Of a stretch of DNA of 64,000 bases, positions 47,113-58,400 are shown in pieces. The notes under the pieces were generated by a model. It worked only from the letters and a program-made list of their open reading frames with translations, ran no database searches and had not been told where the DNA came from. The DNA lies in the NCBI GenBank assembly GCA_009763385.1, contig CM019825.1, positions 19,893,499 to 19,957,498 of the forward strand, in the 5' to 3' direction. The DNA is from Coix lacryma-jobi var. lacryma-jobi (taxonomy: Eukaryota > Streptophyta > Magnoliopsida > Poales > Poaceae). The position numbers were made by a program, and so were the translations under genes. Within the stretch, counting starts at the first letter, position 1, and each line of letters opens with the position of its first letter.

Positions 47113-48432
47113 TGTCGGTGTTTCGTACCCGGGGGTATCACACCAACGAGTGATATGATCGCGTGCTTCTCTTCCTGGATGGTGATGCAAGAGGACACAA
47201 GGATTTATCCTGGTTCGGGCAAAGAAGGCCCTACGTCCAGCGGGGGGGATGTTCTTGTATTACTTGCACCTAAGTGCTTGTACAGGGGAGAATACAAGCT
47301 CAGTGAGCGTGGACCGGGTCCGGACTCGTGCCTGTGGTGGACTCGTGTGTTGTGTTCGTCTCCTGAATGAGGGCCCTAGTGTCCCCTTTTATAGAGCAAG
47401 GGGAGGCCAGGGTTACATAAAAGTATTACAGGTGTCGGGGCGTATGGTGCCCCATACGGAGAAGGGTAGGAACCCTGTCTTGTCGGGGCCACTGGAGCCG
47501 ATGTGATCGTCGCTGTTGAGGCGTCCTTGGGTCGTGGCTTCCATCCTGGGCGCGGACGTGGTGGCGCGACAAGGCGGGAGCCGTACAGCACCCATCCCGG
47601 AATGTACAGTACGCGGTGAGGTCCCTCCGGGTCTTGGGGTACCTGTCCTCCAATAGCACGAAAGTAGTTAGGGCTCGAAGGGCGCGGAGCCGGCTTCGAG
47701 GTGTGCCACGGGGGCTCGAGGGGCGCGGAGCCGGCCTCGAGGTGTTACAGTGCAGGGCTCGAGGGGCGCGTAGCCGGCCTCGAGGGGTTACAGTGCAGGG
47801 CTCGAGGGCGCGTAGCCGGCCTCGAGGGGTTACAGTGCCTGGCTTGGCCGAACAGTGCCGTACTGGTGCCCTTTTGGCCCATGCTTGTGGTGAAAACGAG
47901 ACTTGACCTTTACACCGAGTTACTGTGGTACATGCTGTGCACTAGTGGACATGACCGGAGTAGGTGAAGGCATTAAATGCGTGGTATGGGCTGGTACGGC
48001 TGTCTGTGCAGCTCGAGGTCCGTGCGTTAAGGCTCGAGGTGTGGGGGCGCGCTCGCCCGAGCCTGGAGGGCTCGAGCGAGACGGAGAGCGATCGTGCTCG
48101 CCCGAGGCCTTGCTGGGAGGGCTCGGGCGAGACGGAGACAGAGCGTTCGCCCGAGGCCTGGCTGGGAGGGCTCGGGCGAGACGGAGATAGAGCGTTCGCC
48201 CGAGGCCTGCTGGGAGGGCTCGGGCGAGACGGAGACGGAGCGTTCGCCCGAGGCCTGGCTGGGAGGGCTCGGGCGAGACGGAGACGGAGCGTTCGCCGAG
48301 GCCTGGCTGGGAGGGCTCGGGCGATGGAGACGGAGCGTTCGCCCGAGGCCCTGGCTGGAGGGCTCGTGCGAGACGGAGACAGAGCGTCGGAGTTGTGCGT
48401 TGATTGGGGGTACCCTTTTTTGTACCACGACA
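47113..48432 (-). repeat. 3' LTR of element C
   Basis: About 1,320 bp, nearly identical to 61168-62490. It contains a 43-bp tandem array (about 47710-47840) and a 49-bp array (about 48050-48385). The minus-strand TATAAAAG lies at 47386-47393. Confidence 0.95.
48050..48385. repeat. 49-bp tandem repeat in the LTR of element C
   Basis: Six to seven copies of a GC-rich unit containing 'gggctcgggcgagacggag' and 'cgttcgcccgaggcctggct'. The same array is in the other LTR at 62104-62445. In sense orientation it lies at the start of U3. Confidence 0.95.
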
Positions 48433-49572
48433 GTAGCCCCCGAGGCCATGGGGGAGTGGTTAGAACTCCCTCGTGGGCTTCCCGAAGAATCCTCCGTCGT
48501 TTTGGGAACCTTCTGCCCAGCGGGCGCGCCTTTTTAGGCGGAAATCGTCAGGGAGCGGAGATCGCGGCGCCGTGTGTACCTGTCAACAGGCTCGAAATGT
48601 GGTTCGGTAGTCTATTAAATATTCGCGGTAACCTTTCCTTTGCCGTGGGAGACTCCGTCCGAGGCTTGGCTCGGAGGGCTCGGACGAGACGGAGAACGAG
48701 CGTTCGTCCTGGGCCTGGTCTCGAGGGCTCAGGCGAGATGGGGGTCGAGCTTTCACCCGAGGCCTGAAAATCTCATGCTCACACAAGAAAAGAGATTAGT
48801 CGCAACTGTCCGAGTTTTTAGACCCTCTTTCGTCGAGGGGTGCCAGGCTGAACCGACTGGCCGGCTCCTCGAGCTGTCCGGCATGCCGATTGCCCTGGCT
48901 TGTCATCCCGCGAGTCCTTTCGATCGGATGCGAGGGGGATGCCTCGTACTACCCCGAGTGGGCGAGTATCGAGGTTCCCGGTGAGCTGGTAACGGGGAAT
49001 CCAAGTGAGAGCTCGTGCCCCGTTCGTTAGGGGTCGACTGTGGCCCGGAGGCGGTCTCATAAAGCATGGGTGCTCAGTCTGCAGGAGTGCCGGGTCCATT
49101 CGATAGGACCCGGTGGCTCGATGCCTCCCTCCGAGGGGATCTCACTGCACGTCGAGCTCCCCGCCTTGGATACACGTGAGGGGCCTCGAGGGCTCGGCCC
49201 TCGAGTAATGCCGCGAGTGGCGCCCCTTGGTGTCCCTGACTCGGGTGCTCGAAGCCGGCTGTCGAACCCTTTTCGAGGGCCAGCCTTCGCTGCTTCGAGA
49301 CTTAGGGCCGGGGCCCGTTTTTACCTTTGAAGAAGCCTCCGTCGTCTGGGATCCTTCTGCCCGTTGGGCACGCCTTTTTAGGCGGAAACGTCGGGGAGAG
49401 CGGCGGGCGCGAAGCCGGAGCGACGTCGGTCGTGCGGGCCCGGGTAGTGGAGCGAATGGAGAGGTAACGCGTGTATCCTGCATCCGGCTCGAGACGCGGT
49501 TAGGTGGGCGCATTGAATGCATTCGGTTACCTTTTTACGTCGTGGGAGATCCCGCCCGTCTGGATTTCCCCC
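48433..49572. other. Element C, non-coding stretch with a diverged direct repeat
   Basis: Two related blocks lie about 850 bases apart: 48492-48665 and 49339-49565. They share 'cgcctttttaggcgg' and 'cgtgggaga' in the same order and spacing. The second copy ends in the promoter of the antisense gene. No coding frame is supported. Confidence 0.7.
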
Positions 49573-49580
49573 TATAAATA
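49573..49580 (+). promoter_or_regulatory. TATA box of the antisense gene in element C
   Basis: TATAAATA in a C-rich context, about 145 bases before ATG 49724 and on the strand opposite to gag-pol. Spacing fits a plant core promoter. Confidence 0.65.
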
Positions 49581-49723
49581 TCGAAAGAGGGGAAAAGAAC
49601 CCTTTACTTTGCCTTTGCCTTCGCCGCCGCCGTAGCCTTTACGCGCCCTCTCCTTCGAGCTAGTCGATTGGGGATTTCCGGCCGCCGCCCGTCCGCTGCT
49701 CGGATCCGCGCCGCGCCACCGTC

Positions 49724-52700
49724 ATGGCCGCCCAGACACAGATGCTGCCGGCCGAGGACTGGAGCCCGTCGAAGGTGACGCAGAGCGAAATGGACTCGCT
49801 GGTGGCCCAGGGGCTTCTGCGCCCCAACCCGGAGGAGGGACCCGCATGGTGGGTTATCCCGTCGGCGGAGCACCGGGAGCCGCACCCGCCGGAGGGGTAC
49901 GTGGTGAGCTTCACGCGCTACCACCGTATGGGGCTCGGCGTCCCGCCGAGCCGCTTCTTGCGAGGGCTGGCCCACCATTTCGAGGTGGAGCTGCAACACT
50001 TCTCCCCCAACTCCATCTCGCACGCCGCCATATTCGCCGCGGTGTGCGAGGGGTACCTGAAGATGGAGCCGCACTGGGAGATGTTCGTCCATCTCTTCCG
50101 GGGCGAGCTCTTCATCAAGTCCCTGAAGCCCAGCGGGAGGCGGCCCGTGCGCATGGGCTCCCTTGCCATTACCGCGAGGGCGGGGACCTCGTCGGCCAAT
50201 GTCCCCCCCGAGTACCTGCGATACAAGCTTTCCACCAACCAGGCCGGGTGGGACGACCATTGGTTCTATCTGCGGAACGAAGGTGGCCTCCTTCCGCAGT
50301 ACACCGGCAGGGTCCTCACTCGACGCCCGGAGAAGTGGACCTGGGGCGTTGCGGCGGACAGGCAACGCCACCTGGCCCCGCTGATGGAGATGATGAAGAC
50401 GCTGGTGGATGAGAAGAAGCTGACCGTGCAAGCGGTCATTTGGGCGTTCCACCAGCGAAGAGTTCTTCCGCTGGCGGACCGCCCCCTTCTTATGCACGAG
50501 ATGGGCCCGCAGGCTCAGCTCGAGGCGCTCAATCGCTCGAGGATGGCCGAAGAGAGGCTGTCCCGGAACGAGGGCGTCTCCCGGGTGTCGATCACGATCC
50601 AGGGGCCGTTCGTCCCTGAACTCTCCCACCTGGTTGCGATGGCACCCGACGAGGGGTGTCTCGACCTGGTAAGCCTCCCTCGAGTCGAGCTATCTCGAGC
50701 CTCCTCCCCCTTCTTCCTCCTTCGATCCGTTTGCATCCGTCTTGTGGTTTGTCTCATCACGCTTCTTCTTTCTTCAGGGGGCATTTACTTGTCGCGCGTC
50801 GAGGCCCCCGGTGAGGGAGGACGCCGCGGATTCTCAGGTGAGGCGCCTCTCTGCTCAGAAGGACAAGGAGAGCAAGGATGCCAAAAAGAAGAAAGAGAAA
50901 GATAAAAACTTGCGTCGCTTAGCTCGGGAGCAGAGACTGGCGAAGGCTCGTCGTAACCGTCAGCCTGGGGACGGGTCCCCCGAGCTGAGCTCCTCGAGCT
51001 CGGAGGAGGAGAGTGGTGATGAGGAGGAGGGCGACGACGAGGGGATGGATGCGCGCTTGATGCGCGCGGGGCTCGTCGATGACAGGGCTGACCGCTCCTC
51101 TGTGCAGGAGGGTACACTGGAGGTCCCACCGACAAAATCGCGCGGGACGCAGCCGCGGAAGGCGGCGCCGATCCCTGCCTCGTCGGGGGCCCGAGGTCCG
51201 TCGAGCTCCGCGCCGGATGTGCCCTGGTCGTAAGGAAGCCCCGGACCCGGAGCGCCTCCGCCACAGCGCCAACGGAGGCCGCCCCCGCGTCAGCCCAGAC
51301 GGGGGGTCTCGAGAGGGGTCGGGCCTCGAGAGGCGGTCGACAGGTTGAGAAGGGTTTCGGGCCCGACCCCCGCGAGCCGTCAAGGGCGCCGTCGAGCCCG
51401 CGGAGGGGCGGGCGCCAAGAGAGGCGTCGAGCCCGCGCCATCACGAGCGTCGGGGAGGGAGCCCCCGAGCGTCTCGTGACCAGGGGCGCGAGCGTCCCCG
51501 GAGTCCATCGCCGCACCGCCGCCGGGACACGAAGCGGACGCGGGAGGGCGCGACCACCAGCGCGGGCGCCGGAGCAGTCCCGGAGCCCGCGCCGGGGCGA
51601 GCGCCACGACGTCAGCACGAGGGTGGTACGGTCGCCCTCCCGCGATGTGGGGCGGAAGGAGGGCTCTCCCTCGAGGTCGAGCCATGGGAGGCGTCGGGAG
51701 CCCTCCCCCCATCCCAGCCCTGTGGAGACGGCCCAGGCGCAGGGCTCGAGCCGTGGGGTGGGCTCGAAGCCCCCGAGTGGGTCCGGCGATTCCGGGAAGA
51801 AGCCCAGCGCCGCCGCTTCGGGTGAGTAGTTTCCTTGGGTCTCGTCGGTAGTGAGGCTTCACCTCTTTGCTTTTGATGACGCGTGCCATCTCCATCTTCT
51901 CAGGGGGAAGCGCTCCTACCAGGAGGTGGACCTCGCTTCGTCCAAGCGGGCCAAGACCTCGAGCCCCGTCGAGGCACAGGCACCTCGAGGTATGGCACCT
52001 TCCTCCGCTAGAGAAGCCGCTTGGCTGGAGAAGGCCCGAGCTGCCATGGCTCGAGGGGGCCGGATGATCGTCGCGAATTTTGGTGAGGCCGTCGCCATCG
52101 ACCACGGGGTCGAGGTACTCTTCCTGGTTCTGACATCTCCGTCATCTCGTATTGCAGGGGCCTCAGCTCATGGCATCGAGCCTGCCACCACCGTATCCGC
52201 CGAAGCGCTGCCTCCTCCCCCTCCTCCTCCTCCCGCGATGGTGCCAACTGGGAGCGCCATCCTTCCCCTCACCACGACGGCTGTTCCGGGGGAAGCGCCT
52301 GGGGCGAGCACGGCCCCGCCGGCGTCTGGGGCTGAGGAGACTGCGCCCCTTGTGGCTCCGACCAGCACGGGCCGGCTGCGGAGGAGAAAGGGGGAAGAGG
52401 CGTCGGCGGAGAAGGAGCCGACGGTGGAGGACCTCCTGAACGAGCTGGAGCAGGGGCCGCTCCTCGCCGCGGGCTCGATGACGGTGGAGGCGCCCGAGGT
52501 GCCGGCTAGCGCCCAAGGCGCCGGAGGGCCCGGCCGGGAAGAGGGCCCGGGGTCGAGCCTTCCCTCGATCGATCCGCAACAGGAAGTGCCGGCGGAGGGA
52601 CGGAGGGAGTCGGGGCCCGTGCCGTCGGGCGGCGGGTCGCTGTCGGGGCAGCTCGAGGCGGAGGAGGATCTGCCCGACATCGAGCTCGACCGACCGATAT

Positions 52701-54002
52701 GGCCGTTTCCCGTCCCACTGAGCCCGCCCCTTGCCGTGGTTCCCATCGAGCAGCCGGCCCAGCGGGGGGCCCGCGCGAGGTGCGGTCCATCTTCCGGGAG
52801 GTGGCCGTGCTTATGGCGGAGGCGGAGCGGTCCTGCTCCGAGGAGGCGGGCCGGTCCGCACAGGTGTCAGCCGCCCTCGCGCGGGCTGAGGCGGAGCTTC
52901 GAGATCTCCGCGCGGAGCTGAGCCGGAACGCCCAGATGGCGAGCCGGCTTAACGAGGCGGAGGCGGAGGTCCGGGTGGCTCGAGGCGAGGTCGCTCGATC
53001 CAAGGAGGAGGCCGCCGCCGTTCTCGAAGCGTCGAGGAAGGAGGCCGCGGACGCCCGAAGCGAGGCCACCTCTGCCCGGGCTGAAGCCGAGGCGGCGAAG
53101 CAGGAGGCTGCTGACGCCCGTGGCGAGGCCGCGCCGCCCGAACCGCAGCGGAGGCGGCGAGAAAAGAGGCCGAAGACGCCGTGAGTGGTGCCGCCACCGC
53201 CCGAGCTGCCGAGGGGGCGGCGCGGCAGGAGGTGATCCGCAAGGATCTGGCCCTGGTGGAGGCGGGCCGGCTGATCGAGGACCTTAGGTCCGAGAAGCTC
53301 CTCACGCTGGCCGAGAAGCGCAGGCTGGAGCAGCGTGCTGAGGGCCTGACCAGCGACCTCGCCGCACTGGGGCAACACTGCGACGGTGAGGCTTACACCT
53401 TGTTCTGTTGGGTCTCGAAGTTCTTTGTTACGCGCCGCAGTCTCACTCTTCCTTGTTTGTTGCGCAGGGGTCGAGAAGACGGTCGAGGAGCTCCGCGGAA
53501 CGAACCAGGCTCTCTTGGACCAGCTCCAACGAGACGATGGTGGCGGAGCGGGCTCGCTCTTCTCTCGACCGGCTCGGCCCCATGTGGGGTGCTCCTCCTG
53601 TGACCGCGGCAGAAGGTGCAATGGCTCGGGGCGATGCCTTGGTCGACGCCTTGTGCTTCTTCGACGCAGCCGCGCGGGACCGTGTCCGGCAAGCTCTCCA
53701 TCACGGCGTCAAGCAGACACTCGCGGTCGTTCGCTCTCCGTTTCCGCTTCCCGGTCCACGTTGTCGCGAATGGCTTCATCGAGATCGAGGGGAAGGATGA
53801 GGAGTGGAACAACCGCCGTGTCGACAAAATTTTGGAGAAGATGGAGAGGCCGGGGACGTCGCTCGCGAAGATCTTCGAGGAGGACGTGCTGCCTCCTGAC
53901 GCCAGCAGCGGTGTCGGGAGCCCTCCTCCTTCGAGCTCGGGCGTCGAGGTCGAGCCTGCCATCGTGGACCTCGGGGAGGAGTACCGCACCGACGAGGACT
54001 GA
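49724..54002 (+). CDS. Antisense extra gene of the Tat element ('putative gypsy type transposon' domain protein)
   Basis: Exon 1 (49724-50668, 315 codons) encodes a domain seen in many grass Ty3 elements (WWVIPSAEHREPHPPEGYVV, PPSRFLRGLAHHF, FSPNSISHAAIFAAVCEGYL), which I place in Pfam PF04195. GT-AG introns are visible at 50669-50777, 51822-51903, about 52084-52157 and 53384-53497. Exon 2 is rich in K, E and S (51000-51060). Later exons encode a serine/arginine-rich part, then a long alanine/glutamate coiled coil (52760-53160), and an acidic end closing at 54002. One or more frame slips occur near 51230-51380. The molecular role is unknown. The strand, own TATA box and introns show it is transcribed apart from gag-pol. 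Confidence 0.8.
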
Positions 54003-54549
54003 GGCCTGCGTGCCAAATTTGGGCGTCGAGGCCCTTGTAAGAATTCTATGACATAAATGAGGGTACGTCGAGACCCGAATGTATATGTGATTTGTTTATG
54101 AAAAGAGTTGTTTTCTTTTCAAATGCGTTTGACCGCTTCTCTTTGTCGCAAGCTCGAGTTTCTGCTAACTTAGTCTGTGTTCCTTCGATACGTCGCGAGC
54201 CCCTCGAGGGGAGGCGTAGGTAGGGCACCGTAGCCCGGGGGCGTAGGCGGCCGTCTACGTCGACGCCCCCCGACCTTGGAGGCTCGAGGTACTTTAAGAT
54301 TTAGACGTCGCTAGTTCACTCGAGGCGCGAGTCGAGACGAGGGTCAAATTTTTGAAAAGAAAACACGCGTTTTTTTTCCGGAGTCTGGGGGGCGTTTACC
54401 CCTTGTCAGCCCCCGAGGGAGGCTCGACCCTGAGCTAGGCAGGGTCGAGGCTACCTTAGTTGCTAAGCACATGAAGATGGAGCACGAGTTGGCCCATTCA
54501 TATTCAACGTGTTTGTACAAAGCATAAAATGAACAAGGCCTCGAGGCCC
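54003..54549. other. Tail-to-tail spacer between antisense gene and pol
   Basis: About 550 bases separate the stops of two convergent genes. They probably hold the 3' ends of both transcripts. No further coding sequence is seen. Confidence 0.6.
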
Positions 54550-57500
54550 TTAAGGGTAGAAGCGACGTAGCTGAGATATGTTCCACGCGTTCGCCAGGAT
54601 CCTGCCTTGGTCGTCGTAGAGCTTGTATGTGCCTGGCTTGAGCACTTCGGCCACGGTGTATGGGCCTTCCCACGGAGGGGTGAGCTTATGGCGCCCTCGA
54701 TTATCTTGCAGCCGTCGAAGCACGAGGTCCCCCACCGCCAGGTCCCTTTTGCGCACGTGCTTGTCGTGGTAGCATCGAAGTGTTTGCTGGTAGCGTGCAG
54801 AGTTGATGAGCGCCACGTCTCGGGCCTCCTCGAGCTGGTCCTTGGCGTTGGCGAGCCTTTCGTCACTGGTTTGCTCGTTGTAGGCTCGAAGTCGAGGTGA
54901 GCCGTACTCGAGGTCCGTAGGTAAGACGGCCTCGGCGCCGTAGGTTAGGAAAAACGGAGTGAACCCGGTGGCTCGACTCGGCGTAGTCCTGAGGCCCCAC
55001 AGCACCGAGGGGAGTTCTGTAGCCCACCCCTTTCCGAAATTCTTGAGGGTCTTGAACAGCCTCGGCTTTAGCCCATGGAGTATCATGCCGTTGGCGCGCT
55101 CGACCTGCCCGTTGCATTGGGGGTATGCGACCGAGGCCCAGGTTACGCGAATGTTGTTGTCATCGCAGAAGTTGGTGAACTTTTTGCCCGTGAATTGGGT
55201 GCCATTGTCGGTGATGATGACATTAGGCACCCCGAACCGGTACATGATGTTGGCGATGAACTCGACAGCCCTCTCGGAGGTGGGGTCTCCTATCGGCTTA
55301 GCCTCGATCCACTTGGTGAACTTGTCGACGGCCACGAGCATGTGTGTGTACCCTCCACTTGTCCTTTTGAGGGGACCCACGAGGTCGAGCCCCCAAACGG
55401 CAAATGGCCAAGTGATTGGGATCATCTGCAGGGCGTGTGCGGGCTGGTGCGTTTGCTTGGCGTAGAATTGACACCCATGGCATGCTTGGACCAAACGCTT
55501 GGCATCCCCAATGGCGGTCGGCCAATAGAAGCCTTGACGGAAGGCGTTGCCAACCAGGGCCCTCGGCGCTGCGTGGTGGCCGCAAGCCCCCGAGTGCATA
55601 TCGTCGAGGAGCTTGCGCCCTTCCTCGAGTGGGATGCAGCGTTGAAGGATTCCAGTCGGACTTCGTCGGTATAGCTCCCGTTCGTCGCCGTAGATGACGT
55701 AGGTCTTGGCCCTCCGAGCGATGCGTCGGGCCTCCGTCTTGTCTTCTGGTAGCTCGCCTCGCGTCAGGTAGTCGAGGTAGGGCGTCCGCCAGTCGAGGGC
55801 CGTGATGACGAAGAGGCGTGTGCGTCGACCTGCATCGCCTCTGCGGACGTCGAGGGGTCCTTCTCGAGGGGTGGCGTTGAGAGTCGAGCCCCCGTGTCTT
55901 GCTCGAGGGGTGGCGTCGAGGGGCCAGCCCCCGGGTCGATTTCGACGGATGGCTCGAAGACGTCCCTCGAGAAGACGTCTGGCGGTACCGTGCCGCGCGT
56001 GGACGCCAACTTTGCCAGCTCGTCTGCGGCCTCGTTGTATTTCCGAGCTACGTGGGTTGAGCTCGAGGCCGTAAAACTTGTCTTCCAGCCGCACCTCCCC
56101 GCAGTATGCCTCCATCTTGGGATCGATGCAGCTTGAAGCCTTCATAACCTGGTTGACGACGAGCTGCGAGTCTCCTCGGGCGTCGAGGCGTCGGACCCCG
56201 AGCTCGAGGGCGATGCGCAGCCCATTGACGAGGGCCTCGTACTCGGCGACGTTGTTGGAGGCGGGGAAGTGCAAGCGTAGCAGGTAGCGCATGTGTACTC
56301 CGAGGGTGAGATGAAGAGCAGGCCTGCTCCTGCCCCCGTCTTCGTGAGGGATCCATCGAAGTACATGGTCCAGAGCTCGGCTTGAATCTGTGCCGGCGGG
56401 AGCTGAGTGTCGGTCCATTCAGCAACGAAGTCCGCCAACGCTTGCGACTTGATGGCCTTTCGCGGGGCATAGGTGATGGTCTCCCCCATTAGTTCGGCGG
56501 ACCACTTGGCGATGCGCCCCGTGGCCTCCCGATTGTTGACGATCTCTCCGAGGGGGAAGGACGACACCACCGTCACGGGATGAGCGAGGAAGTAGTGCTG
56601 GAGCTTGCGCCTTGTGACGATGATGCCGTAGAGCAGCTTTTGGATGTGCGGGTACCGGACCTTGGCCTCGGAGAGTACCTCACTGGTGAAGTATACCGGT
56701 CGCTGGACCGGCAATGTATGACCCTCCTCGTGCCTCTCGACGGCTATGACCGCGCTAACCACCTGAGTGGTTGCGGCCACATAGAGGAGGAGGGGCTCGG
56801 GGGAATCGTCACCTTCGGCTGGTCGCGGGGGCACGAGAATTGGTGCAGAAGTCAGCAGCCCCTTCAACTTGGTTAAGGCCTCCTCGGCTTCGGCGGTCCA
56901 CGCAAAGTGTTCCGTCTTTTTTAGCAGGCGGTAGAGGGGTAGTGCTTTTTCCCCCAGCCTCGAGATGAATCTGCTGAGAGCGGCTAGGCAGCCTGTTACT
57001 TTCTGCACACCCTTGAGGTCACGAATCGGGCCCATCCTCGTGACTGCTGAGATTTTTTCAGGGTTTGCCTCGATCCCCCGTTGTGAGACGATGTAGCCAA
57101 GTAGCATGCCTCGAGGCACACCAAAGACACACTTCTCGGGGTTGAGCTTCACATTCTTGGCCCGGAGGCACTCGAACGTGGTCTCGAGGTTGCTGATGAG
57201 GTTCCCTACTTTTTTAGTTTTAACCACGATGTCATCGACGTAGGCCTCGACGGTCTTGCCTATGTGCTCGCCAAAGATGTGCTGCATACATCGTTGGTAC
57301 GTTGCCCCGGCGTTTCGAAGGCCGAAGGGCATCGTAACATAGCAATACATACCAAATGGCGTGATAAAAGAGGTCGCGAGCTCATCGGATTTTCTCATCC
57401 TAATTTGGTGGTAGCCGGAATACGCATCAAGGAACGAAAGCACTTCGCACCCAGCAGTGGAATCGACGATCTGGTCAATTCTAGGTAAAGGAAATGGAAC

Positions 57501-58400
57501 TTTTGGACATGCTTTATTCAGACCAGTGTAATCTACACACATCCGCATTTTTCCATTCTTTTTCCTAACTAGTACAGGGTTAGCTAGCCACTCTGGGTAA
57601 AATACCTCCTTGATGAATCCGGCCGCCAAAAGCTTGTGCACCTCCTCGCCGATGATCCTGCGCTTTTCCTCGTCGAAGCGGCGCAGGCGTTGCTTCACCG
57701 GTCTGGACCCGGCCTGGATCTCCAAGGCGTGCTCGGCGACTTCCCTCGGTATGCCCGGCATGTCCGAGGGTTCCACGCAAACATGTCGATGTTCGCGCGG
57801 AGAAAGTCGACGAGCACTGCTTCCTATTTGGGCTCGAGGCTGGTACTGATGGTCAGCGTCTTGCCATTGGCCGAGGTCGGGTCGACGGGTATTTGCTTGG
57901 TGTGCTCAGCCGGCTCGAAGGTGCCGGCGTGACGCTTTGCTTCTGGGGCCCCCTCGGTGGCCAGAGCTGCCAAGGCCTCGAGCGAGTCGAGGTGGACGTT
58001 GGCCTCCCCCCGCTCGACGCACTCCACGTCGCAGTGGTATGCGTGCTCGTAGGAGGTGTTCAACGGTGATGACCCCTTTTGGCCCGGCATCTTGAGCTTC
58101 AAGTACGTGTAGTTAGGAATCGCCATGAACTTGGCGTAGCCTGGCCGGCCGATGATGGCGTGGTAGGTCCCTTGGAAGCCGACCACCTCGAAGGTGAGCG
58201 TTTCCTGACGGAAGTTTGCCGGCGTGCCGAAGCAGACCGGCAGGTCGATGCGCCCAGGGGGTGGGCTTTCTTTCCTGGTACTACTCCGTGGAACCCCCGA
58301 CGCTGGGTCGGAGCTGTCCCTCTGAAATCCCCAGGAGGTCGAGGGTCTCGAGGTATATGATGTTGAGGCTCGAGCCCCCATCCATCAACACCTTGGAGAA
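54550..58400 (-). CDS. Element C pol: protease, RT, RNase H, second RNase H, integrase (one main frameshift)
   Basis: The protease motif DGGSSLN is near 58385, with a frame change beside it; the domain extends to about 58090. RT (CVDYTGLNKACPK, PFGLRNAGATYQRCM, YVDDIVVKT) and the first RNase H fill 57776-56470. A second, archaeal-type RNase H follows (WTMYFDGSLTKTGAGAG, then NNVAEYEALVNGLRIALELG). It is cut by a frameshift within 56418-56142. Integrase runs to TAA 54550, with the HHCC zinc finger (HSGACGHH to CHGC), D at DLVGP, D in ITDNGTQF, and E in GQVERANG. The C-terminal WEGPYTV segment is a Ty3 integrase feature. The double RNase H marks the Tat lineage. Confidence 0.93.

Noticed and set aside
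48050..48385. CRISPR-like regular repeats
   Set aside because: Units are contiguous without unique spacers and lie in a plant LTR; they are a tandem minisatellite.
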